Assembly (NCBI RefSeq): GCF_007752535.1
Contig: NZ_CP036426.1
Coordinates: forward strand, 868,001-932,000
Length of the DNA: 64,000 nucleotides
Direction: 5' to 3'
Source: Tautonia plasticadhaerens
GTDB lineage: Bacteria > Planctomycetota > Planctomycetia > Isosphaerales > Isosphaeraceae
Part shown: piece by piece, positions 1 to 8,539 of the stretch
Numbering within the stretch: position 1 is the stretch's first letter
Layout of the letters: each line of letters begins with the position of its first letter
Position numbers and translations under genes: made by a program
The notes under the pieces: generated by a model
Told to the model about the DNA's origin: nothing
Databases searched by the model: none
What the model saw: the letters and a program-made list of their open reading frames with translations, nothing else

Positions 1-1197
1 CGCGTCGAGCAGGCCTTGGAGTCGGGACTCCAGCTCGACGGTGACGGCCGCGGCGGCCTTCCGGGGGCGCTCGGAGGCCGGGGAGAACGCGCCGACGTCG
101 ATCGGCTCCCCGACCCGGACGACCGCCCGCCGGGGCCCCCGGGGCCGGGGGAAGGGGGTGCCCAGCGTGTCCTGCTCCAGCTTCATGAGGACCTCGGCGA
201 CCCGCTCCAGGGTCGGGCAGTCTCGCACGTAATCGCCGGGGTAGCTGAACAGCTGGACGACCACGAACAGGTCGCCCAGGTCGTGCCGGGCCTGCTCAAC
301 CTGGCCCCGATCCGCCGCGGGGTCCGCGAGCACGTCGAGGCAGACGCGTCGCAGCTCCTTCACGCGGACCGGCATCGGGTCGGACTTCCTCCTCCCGAGC
401 CGTCGGTCCTCGATCCCGCCGACGATGTGCTCCCGGAGGTCGGCCAGCCGGGCCGGGAGCGGGCCGGATCGGGCCGAGCCGAGGTATTCCGCCTCCTTCA
501 AGGCCACCGCCCCCTCGGCGAAGGCGTAGATCCGGTCGACGAGCGGCTTGCCCGGCCTCGGCTGGCGTCGGAAATGGGCCTCCAGCGTGGTCATCTGGGC
601 ATCCATCGCGGGCCGGGGGTCGTGGTCGTCGAGGAACCGATACTTCAGGCCCACCGGGACGATCCACACGGTCCTGCCCGCGGCCCGCCGCTTCCTGAGC
701 GCCGAGGAGGCGATGGCGGCCACCCCTTCCCGGATCGGGGTCAGCCGGTCCGCCATGTGGTAGATCTCCCCCTCGGGGAAGACGACCAGCGGGTTGGGGC
801 TGCCGCCGAGCAGCTCGACCGCGGTCTTAAATGCTCGGAGGTCGGCCCCCTCGCGGTCGACCGGGAAGCAGCCGACCCGGGGCAAGACGAAGGCCGCCTT
901 GCCCTTGAAGATCTGGTAGGCGGCCATGAAGTAGAAGGGGCGGCGGAGGGCCATGCCCAGCTCGAAGACGATGCCGGCGTCGGCGTCGTCGCAGTGGTTC
1001 GGGGCGATCAGGACGCCGTCGCCCCGCTCGATCAACGGGGAGATTCGGTCGAGGCCCTCGACGTCTCGTGCCTCGATCCGCAATCCCCGGCGGAGCATTT
1101 GCCGGAACGCGACCGCCCCGGCTCGGACCCAGAGCGGATGGACGCTCGGCGATCGGAAGCGGTAGGGGAACTCATCGGCCAGGGGCATGCGTCGCAT
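1..1197 (-). CDS. PlsC-like lysophospholipid acyltransferase (3' end missing)
   Basis: Probable membrane-associated acyltransferase that moves an acyl chain onto a lysophospholipid or related acceptor. The translation carries the PlsC-family block NHCDDAD at residues 67-73 (His68-x4-Asp73 catalytic pair) and the acceptor-site block FPEGE at residues 140-144. The frame stays open for 399 codons and leaves the window at base 1, so the C-terminus is not seen. The start at 1197 is preceded by GGAGGA at good spacing; an ATG three codons later is possible. After the acyltransferase core there are about 200 further residues with no motif I recognise, which is longer than a minimal PlsC. The gene is divergent from the esterase starting at 1398. 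The substrate cannot be told from sequence. Confidence 0.85.
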   Translation of the reverse strand, partial: MRRMPLADEFPYRFRSPSVHPLWVRAGAVAFRQMLRRGLRIEARDVEGLDRISPLIERGDGVLIAPNHCDDADAGIVFELGMALRRPFYFMAAYQIFKGKAAFVLPRVGCFPVDREGADLRAFKTAVELLGGSPNPLVVFPEGEIYHMADRLTPIREGVAAIASSALRKRRAAGRTVWIVPVGLKYRFLDDHDPRPAMDAQMTTLEAHFRRQPRPGKPLVDRIYAFAEGAVALKEAEYLGSARSGPLPARLADLREHIVGGIEDRRLGRRKSDPMPVRVKELRRVCLDVLADPAADRGQVEQARHDLGDLFVVVQLFSYPGDYVRDCPTLERVAEVLMKLEQDTLGTPFPRPRGPRRAVVRVGEPIDVGAFSPASERPRKAAAAVTVELESRLQGLLDA

Positions 1198-1397
1198 GGC
1201 GATGTCCTCCGAGTGACCCGATCCCTCCGGATCGGATCGGACCGGGCCGTCGAGGGGGATTCTACCAGGCATTCCTCTGGGAATCGGCATCCCCGATGTG
1301 CCATCCGCCCCTCGACCGCTCCCTTCCGCCGACCCGGCCGAGGGCGTAGGATACGGCAACGGTTCGCCCCGAGCCGTCCCCGGAGGGAAGACATTCG

Positions 1398-3035
1398 ATG
1401 AGAGCGATCCCGAGGCTCGCGCCCCCCTTCGTCCTGCTCGCCCTCCCGGTCCTGGCCCGGGCCTTCGGCCCCGCCGAGCCCCCGACCCCCCGAGCCGAGC
1501 CCTTGGAACCGATCCCCTCGACGACCTCCGCCTCGATGCCGGTGGACGCCCACTCGGCCGTACCAGCCCTGTCACGCCGGTTCGATGTGACCGTGGCCGA
1601 AGGCCTGGTCGACGAGCCGACCGACGGGCGGCTCCTCGTGATCCTCTCCCGACGTTCCCGGCCCGAGCCGAGGGACGCGATCGGCCTGCCGCTGCCGGGT
1701 TCTCCCGCCGTGCTCGGGGTCGACGCGATGGGGATCGCCCCGGGGCAGGTCGTGGCGGTCGACGCCTCGGCCGAGGGCTTCCCCGCCTCGGGGCTCGACC
1801 GCCTGCCGCCCGGCGATTACTTCGTCCAGGCGGTGCTGATGCGGAACCCCGACTTGCTGCTGATCGACGCCCCCGGCAACCTCTCCAGCGAACCGGTCCC
1901 CGTCCGCCTCGACCCGGAGGCCGACGGATCGATCGGGCTCGAACTCTCCCGGATCGAGCCTCCAGAGCAATTGCCGGGCGACACGGACCTCGTCCGCTAC
2001 GTGAAGTTCCCCTCGAAGCTGCTGAGCGAGTTCCACGGCCGGCCGATCTCCCTGAGGGCCGCCGTCGTCCTGCCCCGCGACTTCGATCGGGAGGCCGATC
2101 GCCGCTACCCGCTCCGGGTCCACATCGGCGGGTTCGGGTCCCGGTACACGGCCGCCCGTCGTCGGATGGCCGAAGGGTCCTCATTCCGGCAGATGTGGCT
2201 GGCCGACGACACGCCCCGGTTCCTGATGCTCTTCCTCGACGGCGCCGGGCCGCTTGGCGACCCGTACCAGGTGAACTCGGCCAATCACGGTCCGTATGGA
2301 GACGCGATCACCCGGGAATTGATCCCCTACGTCGAGGAGGCCTTCCGGGGGATCGGCGAGGGGCATGCCCGGGTGCTCGACGGCGGTTCGACCGGGGGCT
2401 GGGTGTCGATCGCGCTCCAGGTCTTCTACCCGGATTTCTTCAATGGCTGCTGGTCGAGCTGCCCCGACAGCGTCGACTTCCGTTCGTTCCAGCTCGTGAA
2501 CATTTACGAGGACCCCAACGCCTACACCTCCCCCGACGGCACCCCCCGCACCGCTTTCCGGCGCGAGGATGGCACGCCCGTCTACGCGATGCGAGAGGAG
2601 TGCCAGCTCGAGAACGCATTGGGCCTCGGTGATTCCTGGACGATGTCCGGCGGCCAGTGGGGCTCCTGGAACGCCACCTACGGCCCGAAGGGGGCCGACG
2701 GTCGGCCGGTTCCACTCTGGGATCCCGACACCGGCGCGATCGACCGGTCCGTCCTCGACCACTGGGCCCGCTACGACCTCCGCCGGATCCTGGAAGCGGA
2801 CTGGGCGACCCTCGGCCCGAAGCTCCGGGGCAAGCTGCACATCTGGGTCGGCGAGGCGGACAACTTCTTCCTCGAAGACGCCGTCCACCGCCTCGACGCC
2901 TTCCTCCGGGCCGCCGACCCGCCCTTCGAGGGGACCATCGCCTATGGCGACGGCGAGGGCCACTGCTGGTCCGGCATCACCGAGGCCGAGATGATGCGAC
3001 AGATGGCCGGGGCGGTCGCCTCGGGAGCATCCTGA
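1398..3035 (+). CDS. secreted esterase-like alpha/beta hydrolase
   Basis: Predicted exported hydrolase of the esterase D/enterochelin esterase-like group, 545 aa. An N-terminal signal peptide (hydrophobic stretch at residues 8-22, then AFGPAEP) directs it out of the cytoplasm. The nucleophile elbow is GGSTGG with Ser331, and the likely catalytic His is in GEGHCWSG near residue 522. About 200 residues precede the hydrolase domain and may form a beta-rich N-terminal domain, as in other planctomycete esterases of this type. The start has a GGAGGGA ribosome site about 10 nt upstream. The GNAT gene begins 35 nt downstream on the same strand, so they may share a transcript. The substrate is unknown. 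Confidence 0.8.
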   Translation: MRAIPRLAPPFVLLALPVLARAFGPAEPPTPRAEPLEPIPSTTSASMPVDAHSAVPALSRRFDVTVAEGLVDEPTDGRLLVILSRRSRPEPRDAIGLPLPGSPAVLGVDAMGIAPGQVVAVDASAEGFPASGLDRLPPGDYFVQAVLMRNPDLLLIDAPGNLSSEPVPVRLDPEADGSIGLELSRIEPPEQLPGDTDLVRYVKFPSKLLSEFHGRPISLRAAVVLPRDFDREADRRYPLRVHIGGFGSRYTAARRRMAEGSSFRQMWLADDTPRFLMLFLDGAGPLGDPYQVNSANHGPYGDAITRELIPYVEEAFRGIGEGHARVLDGGSTGGWVSIALQVFYPDFFNGCWSSCPDSVDFRSFQLVNIYEDPNAYTSPDGTPRTAFRREDGTPVYAMREECQLENALGLGDSWTMSGGQWGSWNATYGPKGADGRPVPLWDPDTGAIDRSVLDHWARYDLRRILEADWATLGPKLRGKLHIWVGEADNFFLEDAVHRLDAFLRAADPPFEGTIAYGDGEGHCWSGITEAEMMRQMAGAVASGAS

Positions 3036-3070
3036 ATCGATCGAGGTCGGCGACCGGACCCGAGCCCGCC

Positions 3071-3577
3071 ATGACGACCACCATCCGCCCCTTCCTCGAA
3101 TCCGACCGCCCCATCCTCCGCGAGATGACCATCGCCGCGTTCGAGGGGGTGTCGATCGACCATAACATCGACCGCGTGCTCGGCCCGATCGCCGCCCAGG
3201 ACTGGAGGATCCGCAAGGGGAGGCACGTCGACGACGACCTCGACGCCCCCGGCGGGGAGATCGCCGTGGCGGTCGAGGAGGACGGGACGGTGGTCGGCTA
3301 TGTGTCGATGCGGTGCGATCGGGAGGCGCTGGTGGGGCAGATCCCGAACCTGGCCGTTTCGGCCGATCGGCGGGGGCAGGGGATCGGCCGCCTGCTGCTC
3401 GAACATGCGATCGCGCGATTCACGGAACTGGGGATGGCCGTCGCCCGGATCGAGACGCTGGAGCAGAACCCGGTCGGCCGGCACCTCTACCCGTCGGTCG
3501 GCTTCCGGGAGGTCGCCCGTCAGATCCACTTCGCCATGTCGCTATCGGTCGAGGACGGGGAGCAGGCGCCGAGATGA
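3071..3577 (+). CDS. GNAT-family N-acetyltransferase
   Basis: A 168-residue GNAT acetyltransferase. Motif A, the acetyl-CoA pyrophosphate-binding loop, is visible as DRRGQGIGRLLLEHA, followed by the usual late segment (NPVGRHLYPSVGFREV) in which a Tyr aligns with the general acid of many GNATs. The acceptor is unknown. The start ATG at 3071 gives the expected N-terminus TTTIRPFLESD. The stop TGA overlaps the ATG of the next gene (ATGA at 3574-3577), so the two are probably translationally coupled. A GNAT coupled to a sugar-type ABC ATPase is unusual, and no functional link is obvious. Confidence 0.88.
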   Translation: MTTTIRPFLESDRPILREMTIAAFEGVSIDHNIDRVLGPIAAQDWRIRKGRHVDDDLDAPGGEIAVAVEEDGTVVGYVSMRCDREALVGQIPNLAVSADRRGQGIGRLLLEHAIARFTELGMAVARIETLEQNPVGRHLYPSVGFREVARQIHFAMSLSVEDGEQAPR

Positions 3578-5151
3578 ACACCGACGACATCGACACCCTG
3601 ATCCTGGGAGGGCCGGAGGGGACCGTCCCCCGGCTCTGGATGGAGCAGATTGCCAAGCACTTCGGCGGCGTCCATGCACTGGAGGGGGTGACGGTCAAGT
3701 CGTACGCCGGGGAGGTCCACGCGATCTGCGGCGAGAACGGCGCGGGCAAGAGCACGTTGATGAAGATCCTGGCCGGCGCCATTGCCGAGTACGAGGGCCG
3801 CATCCTGTTCGACGGGAAGCCGGTCCGATTCGACGGGCCGCGCGACGCCGAGGATGCCGGGATCCGGATCATCTACCAGGAATTGAACCTCGTCCCCGAA
3901 CTCTCCGTCGCCGCGAACATCTTCCTCGGCCGGGAGCGGACCAACCGGCTGGGCCTGCTGGACGACCGGGAGATGGAGCGCCTGGCCGCCGCCCTGTTCG
4001 AGCGGCTCGGCACGCCGATCCCGGTCCGGGCCCGGGTGGCCGACCTGAGGATCGGCGACCAGCAGCTCGTCGAGATCGCCAAGGCCCTGGCCTTCGACGC
4101 GGCCGTGGTCATCATGGACGAGCCGACCTCGGCCCTCTCCGACGCGGAGGTCGCCCGGCTGTTCCGGGTCATCGGCGACCTGAAGGCGTCGGGGACGATG
4201 GTGCTCTACATCTCCCACAAGATGAACGAGGTCTTCACCCTCGCCGACCGGGTCACGGTGCTCCGGGACGGCCGGTTCGTGGCCTCGGCCCCCCGTCGGG
4301 AGATCGAGCCGGGGCAGGTCGTCCGCTGGATGGTCGGCCGGGAGATTGCGACCTTCGACGTGGAGGCGAGCGAGGCCCAGGGGCCCCCGCTCCTGGAGGT
4401 CGAGGGGCTGTCGCTCCCGAGCCCGCCCGGCAGCGGCCGACCGAGCCTGAGGGACCTCCGCTTCGCCGTGAGGCCGGGGGAGGTGGTGGGGATTGCCGGG
4501 CTGCTCGGTGCCGGGCGGACCGAACTGCTCGAGTGCCTCTTCGGCGCCTCCGCCGAGCCCCCGGGCGGCACGATCCGCCTCGACGGCCGGCAGGTCCGCT
4601 TCGAAGGCCCCTCGGACGCCATCGAGGCCGGGGTCGCCCTGGTGACCGAGGACCGCAAGACCCTCGGCCTGTTCGACCAGATGACGGTGGCGGAGAACAT
4701 CAGCCTCGCCCGGCTCGACGCGATGGCGACGCTGGGCGTGGTCAACCCGGCCGAGGAGCGGAGGGCGATCCGGGAGTCGATCGAGACCCTGAGGATCAAG
4801 ACCCGGTCCGGCTCCGCGCCGGTGGTCAGCCTCTCCGGGGGCAATCAGCAGAAGTGCATCATCGCCCGATGGCTCTTGACCGAGCCCAGGCTGCTGCTGC
4901 TCGACGAGCCGACCCGGGGGATCGACGTGGGCGCCAAGGCCGAGATCTACGCCCTCATCCACCGGCTGGTCGAGCGGGGGATGGCGATCCTGATGACCTC
5001 CAGCGAGCTGCCGGAGCTGCTCGCCGTCAGCACCCGGATCCTCGTCCTCTGCGAGGGCCGCCTGACCGCCGAGCTCCCCCGCTCGGAGGCGACCGAGGAG
5101 CGCATCATGCACGCCGCCACGAGGTTCCTCGACCGGGCGGCGGCCTCCTGA
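3574..5151 (+). CDS. sugar-type ABC transporter ATP-binding protein (RbsA/MglA family)
   Basis: A duplicated ATPase of 525 residues that would energise import of a monosaccharide or nucleoside through an RbsC-type permease. The first half has Walker A GENGAGKST (about residues 53-61), a signature-like LRIGDQQLVEIAKAL and Walker B VVIMDEPTSAL. The second half has a degenerate Walker A (GLLGAGRTE), a good signature LSGGNQQKCIIARWL and Walker B LLLLDEPTRGID. This asymmetry is typical of RbsA, MglA and XylG. The ATG lies inside the stop of the upstream GNAT. No permease or periplasmic binding protein is adjacent: the next gene is on the other strand. Its partners must be encoded elsewhere, or the ATPase is an orphan. 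Confidence 0.92.
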   Translation: MNTDDIDTLILGGPEGTVPRLWMEQIAKHFGGVHALEGVTVKSYAGEVHAICGENGAGKSTLMKILAGAIAEYEGRILFDGKPVRFDGPRDAEDAGIRIIYQELNLVPELSVAANIFLGRERTNRLGLLDDREMERLAAALFERLGTPIPVRARVADLRIGDQQLVEIAKALAFDAAVVIMDEPTSALSDAEVARLFRVIGDLKASGTMVLYISHKMNEVFTLADRVTVLRDGRFVASAPRREIEPGQVVRWMVGREIATFDVEASEAQGPPLLEVEGLSLPSPPGSGRPSLRDLRFAVRPGEVVGIAGLLGAGRTELLECLFGASAEPPGGTIRLDGRQVRFEGPSDAIEAGVALVTEDRKTLGLFDQMTVAENISLARLDAMATLGVVNPAEERRAIRESIETLRIKTRSGSAPVVSLSGGNQQKCIIARWLLTEPRLLLLDEPTRGIDVGAKAEIYALIHRLVERGMAILMTSSELPELLAVSTRILVLCEGRLTAELPRSEATEERIMHAATRFLDRAAAS

Positions 5152-5161
5152 GGGGGTCGAA

Positions 5162-5971
5162 TCAGCGGGGGGCGTCGGGTCCCCCGGCGGGGGTCGGCTC
5201 GTCCCCCGACTCGGGCTCGGTCCCGGGGACGGGCGGATCGGCCAGGTCGATCAGCGTGGCGTCGAGCCGTTGCAGGAAGTCGACCGCCGCCTGGTAGGAG
5301 AGCGGGTCGTCGGTCGCGGCCACCCGGGAGAGGACCGGGCCGGCGAACTCGGAGAGGCGCTGACGAGCGAAGGTGACGTCGGCGACCTCGGCGTGGCCCT
5401 GGAGCTGGTACTCCTCCAGCGCGATCGTCGCCGCCTGCTCCACCTGGGTCCGTGCGGCGGGGGTCGCCGAGTCGAGGCCGGCGGGCCAGGAGAGCGTGCC
5501 GTCTTCCTCGAAGAGGGCCTTGATCCGCTCCGCCAGGGGCAACTCCTCGGGGGAGAGCCGTGAGGGGACCATCCGGGGACGCCCGGTGCTGACGTCGTAC
5601 CTGGCTTGCATGCTCAGGGCCTGGCGCTGACGCTCGCGGTAGGAGGCGGCCATCTGCTGGCGTTGGAGCAGGTCGTTGGTGGTGTTCGGTCGGGCCATCC
5701 GGGCGGTGAGGATCTGGTAGCGAGGGTCGGGGGCCGCCCCCGCGGGAGGCATGGCCGGGCCGGTCCCGGCGGTGGTGAAGCCGCCCCAGCCGAACGAATA
5801 CGGCCCCCAGCCGTAAGGGCCCGCGCCGCCGAAGTATCCGTAATTCCCCATCGCCCCGTAGGGCCCCGCGGCGCCGAGCTGGGCGGAGCCGGTGTCGGGC
5901 ACCGCCAGGATCAGGATCGCCGCGGTCAGGGGGGCGATCATCCCCCGGGGGAGGAGTTTGCTTAAGTGCAT
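5162..5971 (-). CDS. secreted Gly/Tyr-rich hypothetical protein
   Basis: A 269-aa protein of unknown function. It has a signal peptide (hydrophobic residues about 11-24, cleavage likely after GSAQ), then a low-complexity Gly/Tyr/Phe segment (GAMGNYGYFGGAGPYGWG) at about residues 33-65, and a helical, charged second half rich in Gln, Arg and Glu. The tail is Pro/Glu/Gly-rich. No enzyme motif is visible. A GAGGA ribosome site precedes the ATG. It converges on the ABC ATPase gene with only 10 nt between the stops. Proteins of this build are common in planctomycete genomes and may be envelope components, which is inference. Confidence 0.65.
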   Translation of the reverse strand: MHLSKLLPRGMIAPLTAAILILAVPDTGSAQLGAAGPYGAMGNYGYFGGAGPYGWGPYSFGWGGFTTAGTGPAMPPAGAAPDPRYQILTARMARPNTTNDLLQRQQMAASYRERQRQALSMQARYDVSTGRPRMVPSRLSPEELPLAERIKALFEEDGTLSWPAGLDSATPAARTQVEQAATIALEEYQLQGHAEVADVTFARQRLSEFAGPVLSRVAATDDPLSYQAAVDFLQRLDATLIDLADPPVPGTEPESGDEPTPAGGPDAPR

Positions 5972-6017
5972 GGTCGCGATCCTCGAAGGGGACGGATCGG
6001 AAGGTGATTAACACGCC

Positions 6018-6023
6018 ATTGTA
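6018..6023 (-). promoter_or_regulatory. candidate -10 box for the secreted protein gene at 5162-5971
   Basis: On the minus strand the sequence reads TACAAT, 47 nt upstream of the start codon at 5971. It lies in a relatively AT-rich patch of otherwise GC-rich DNA. The -35 region is weak (TGGTCA-like), so this is only a candidate sigma-70 site. Confidence 0.3.
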
Positions 6024-6201
6024 GGGCATCGATCGCGGATTGACCACGACTCGGCCCCGAATGCCCCTCGGGAGTCAAGCGGCAGGGGCCGGAGGCCGAT
6101 AGAGGAAACCAGGTGAGATGTCAAGGCCGGCAGGACATCACCGGGAGGGACCGGCGATGAATCTCGGCCTTGATTTCGTTGCGGATCGCGTGCCCGATCG
6201 G

Positions 6202-6224
6202 CCGATTACCAGGTGTGTAATCGG
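6202..6224. promoter_or_regulatory. perfect 8-bp inverted repeat, possible operator
   Basis: CCGATTAC and GTAATCGG flank a 7-nt spacer. The dyad is 140 nt upstream of the lipoprotein start and about 230 nt upstream of the divergent gene. Its size and symmetry suit a dimeric regulator, but a hairpin in a leader RNA is equally possible. Confidence 0.35.
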
Positions 6225-6364
6225 TCCCGACTCCCGACAGGAAGCCCGGCCCGAGTCGGGTGGATTGGTTCCGGCCCGAAGGGCCGGTCGGGATCGGCGA
6301 GCAGGATGACAGCCTCGCGGGCGGTCCGGAGTCGACCGCCGCTAGACCAAGGAGGGTCGAACCG

Positions 6365-6799
6365 ATGTCGACGTCCCGCATGGGAGGCCCGATCCGCGCC
6401 GGTCGTCGGGTGGTCTGGGCCGGGATCGCCGCCTTCGGCCTGTTCGGCGCCGTCGGGTGCCAGGTCGAATATGCCGGCATGACCTTGCCCACGGGCAAGT
6501 ACCTCTTCGACGACGTCCAGTACTTCGCCGAAGGCCCGCACTTCCCGATGGCCAACACGCTGGCCGCCACCCAACGGGCCCAGATGCAGGCCCAGGGGAT
6601 CGAGCCGTACGGAACCCCGCCCGCCGCGGGCCTGGCCCCGGCCGGGGGCCTGATCAATACCGTGCCCGGCCGGGGCATGATGGAGCAGATGCCCGGCGGC
6701 GGGATGAACCTCAATCCCGCCCAGGCTCAGCCGCCCATCAACGCCGAGCCGGCCGACCGCATGATGCAGCCGGAAATGGTTCCCCCGCCCGGCTTCTGA
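6365..6799 (+). CDS. putative small lipoprotein
   Basis: A 144-aa protein with Arg residues, a hydrophobic segment (VVWAGIAAFGLFGAVGC) and a Cys that could be lipidated; the lipobox AVGC is weaker than consensus. After the Cys comes VEYAGMTLPTGKYLFDDVQYF, then a Met/Pro/Gly-rich tail with several MQ/MM clusters. No catalytic motif is visible. I chose the ATG at 6365 because AAGGAGGG stands about 9 nt upstream; an in-frame ATG at 6260 would put an unlikely leader before the signal sequence. A strong hairpin follows 27 nt after the stop. Function unknown; probably envelope-anchored. Confidence 0.65.
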   Translation: MSTSRMGGPIRAGRRVVWAGIAAFGLFGAVGCQVEYAGMTLPTGKYLFDDVQYFAEGPHFPMANTLAATQRAQMQAQGIEPYGTPPAAGLAPAGGLINTVPGRGMMEQMPGGGMNLNPAQAQPPINAEPADRMMQPEMVPPPGF

Positions 6800-6825
6800 G
6801 CCCGGACCGAGGACGAAACGACGCG

Positions 6826-6863
6826 GACGAGGCCCGGATCGCCCCGACGATCCGGGCCTCGTC
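6826..6863. terminator. 16-bp perfect stem-loop after the lipoprotein gene
   Basis: GACGAGGCCCGGATCG pairs perfectly with the segment at 6848-6863 around the 6-nt loop CCCCGA, starting 27 nt after the stop codon at 6799. No T-run follows, so it is an intrinsic-terminator-like or RNA-end-stabilising hairpin. The remaining bases to 7075 show nothing I can name. Confidence 0.65.
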
Positions 6864-7075
6864 GTCGTGATCCCCGGCGGCGACTCCGCCCGACTTGGCC
6901 CTCGGCCCGGGGCCGAGTGTGCATCCGGGCCTGAGGGCCGATACCCCCGGGGGCCGGCGGGCGACGGGCGTGGCCCTCGGGCGAAGTCGCCGGGCGGCTC
7001 GCCGCCGGTGAGGAGGTCCATCGGGCGGTGGATCGGGCGAGGGCGGGTTGGGTCCCGCCATCCCCTACCCGTCAA

Positions 7076-7501
7076 TCACGGTTTGTGACTGACGTGACAG
7101 CGGGCACACGCCTGTTGGATCTTTTGATGGGCCGCGAGGGCCGCCTTGCGATCCCTGGCCTCGACGGCCTTGGCCAGGGTCTTCGCGCAATCGAGGTATG
7201 CTTCGGTGAGCCGCTTCCAGGACGCGGGCTCTCCCCGGGGGGGGGTGTTCTTGCCCAGGTGCTCGACGTTCTCGACGTAGATCTCGCACTGCTCGACCAG
7301 CGTCCCCCAGTTCGGCTCGGCCTTGTCGAGGTTGCGCCCGATCGCCGAGGTGAGGGCCTGGGGGCCGTTGTTGAGCTTCCCCATGATCTCCTTGATCGGC
7401 GGGGGCGGCGGGTCGTCCGCCTTCCGTCCGGCGACCGGGGACGACAGGATCACCGCCCCGGCCAGGCAGGCCAGGGTCATCGCGTTGCTCGGTCGCCTCA
7501 T
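7076..7501 (-). CDS. cytochrome c'-like (class II) periplasmic heme protein
   Basis: A 141-aa exported protein with an N-terminal signal (MTLACLAGAVILSSPVAG) and a single heme-attachment motif CARCH close to the C-terminus (CARCHVSHKP). A C-terminal CXXCH after a bundle of predicted helices is the layout of cytochrome c' and class II c-type cytochromes. GAGGAA precedes the ATG at 7501. The redoxin gene lies 109 nt upstream on the same strand, suggesting a periplasmic redox pair. Whether it transfers electrons or binds small gases cannot be judged from sequence. Confidence 0.75.
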   Translation of the reverse strand: MRRPSNAMTLACLAGAVILSSPVAGRKADDPPPPPIKEIMGKLNNGPQALTSAIGRNLDKAEPNWGTLVEQCEIYVENVEHLGKNTPPRGEPASWKRLTEAYLDCAKTLAKAVEARDRKAALAAHQKIQQACARCHVSHKP

Positions 7502-7610
7502 GGCCGGTTCCTCGGGGTTCGAGGTTTGGCGCCCCGCATCGACGCGACCGGGGACCTGGTGGGACGGACTGCGGACCGATCGGGGTCGGAGCAGGGGCCA
7601 GCCAGTCGGC

Positions 7611-8303
7611 TCAACCGGTCGGTCCCCCCCCCGTCCCGACGGGGAAGGGACAGCCGGAGTAGGGCAGTTCGGGCGCCTCGGATGCGCCGACGTCGGCCCG
7701 GGGGAGGCCGGTCAGCTCCGAGAGCCGCGCGGCGATCTCGTCCAGGATCCCCTCCGAGTACCCCGGCCAGAGGGAAACGATCTCGCCGTCCCGATCGATC
7801 AGGGCGACGTAGGCCGAGTTCCTCGCCTCGAAGTCCCGGGCGAGTTCGAGGGAGGGATCCGCCAGCACGGGATATGGGGTGCCGTGGTCGCCGACCCATC
7901 GGGAGGCGACGGATCGGTCGCCGTCGATCACGCCGAGGAACGCGGCCCGATCGCCATAGGCGTCGTGCAATCGGGCATAGAACGGCTCGGCCGAGGTGGA
8001 GCAGGGGCAGCCGTCCTTGATGAAGACGAGGACCACGGGCCGTTCGCCGAACATCGAGGACGAAACGACCCGGTTCCCGTCCTGGTCGACCGCCCGGAAG
8101 CCCGGTGCGGGGCGGCGGGCCATCTGCTCGCTGGCCCGCGTCATCTCGGGGGTGACGAGGTGCTCCTCGTCGGCCAGGACTCCGGACACGACCATCGGCC
8201 CCCTGGGTTTCGGGTCGCCGGCCACGGACCGCCACCAGGCGAAGCCCGTCCCGAAACCGATCGCCAGCGTGCCGATCGCGATGACCTGGTCCCTCGTCGA
8301 CAT
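7611..8303 (-). CDS. membrane-anchored redoxin (AhpC/TSA- or TlpA-like)
   Basis: A 230-aa protein with one N-terminal hydrophobic segment (VIAIGTLAIGFGTGFAWW) that probably anchors a thioredoxin-fold domain outside the membrane. The active site is in FIKDGCPCSTSAEPFY: a CPC rather than the usual CxxC, with the fold's later segments (GTPYPVLADPSLELARDFEA, then AYVALIDRDGEIV) intact. An extra C-terminal Cys sits in YSGCPFPVG. It could be a peroxiredoxin-like enzyme or a Cys carrier. It lies just upstream of the cytochrome c'-like gene on the same strand. Confidence 0.8.
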   Translation of the reverse strand: MSTRDQVIAIGTLAIGFGTGFAWWRSVAGDPKPRGPMVVSGVLADEEHLVTPEMTRASEQMARRPAPGFRAVDQDGNRVVSSSMFGERPVVLVFIKDGCPCSTSAEPFYARLHDAYGDRAAFLGVIDGDRSVASRWVGDHGTPYPVLADPSLELARDFEARNSAYVALIDRDGEIVSLWPGYSEGILDEIAARLSELTGLPRADVGASEAPELPYSGCPFPVGTGGGPTG

Positions 8304-8374
8304 CCGCGCCCCCGATCTGCTGAGAATCGTACCGGTCGGCCCGATCGAGTCGCGGGCCCGGCCGACGATGGACT

Positions 8375-8380
8375 ATTATA
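8375..8380 (-). promoter_or_regulatory. perfect TATAAT -10 box upstream of the redoxin gene
   Basis: Read on the minus strand this is an exact TATAAT, 72 nt upstream of the redoxin start at 8303, in DNA that is otherwise strongly GC-rich. I see no clear -35 element at the usual distance. Confidence 0.4.
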
Positions 8381-8539
8381 GGGGCGGCGTCTCGGGTCGG
8401 CCCTCCCCGGCCGAGGAACGACCTCGTCGGGTCTCCGATCTCCCAACCGTCGGATCGGGAAGGGACGCCCGGCCCTGACGTCGTCGCCGATGAGTCGGAG
8501 GCACGCCGTCCTCCCGAGATCCCGAGAGCCGAAGCCCCC

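Larger units (their letters stand above)
5972..6364. other. 393-nt divergent intergenic region
   Basis: Separates the minus-strand secreted protein from the plus-strand lipoprotein. It holds the candidate -10 box at 6018-6023, the inverted repeat at 6202-6224 and the ribosome site of the lipoprotein (AAGGAGGG near 6349-6355). I see no credible small gene in it. Confidence 0.6.

Noticed and set aside
16-1401. Long plus-strand open frame opposite the acyltransferase
   Set aside because: The minus-strand frame carries NHxxxxD and FPEGE motifs and a GGAGGA ribosome site; the plus frame is a GC-rich shadow with low-complexity translation.
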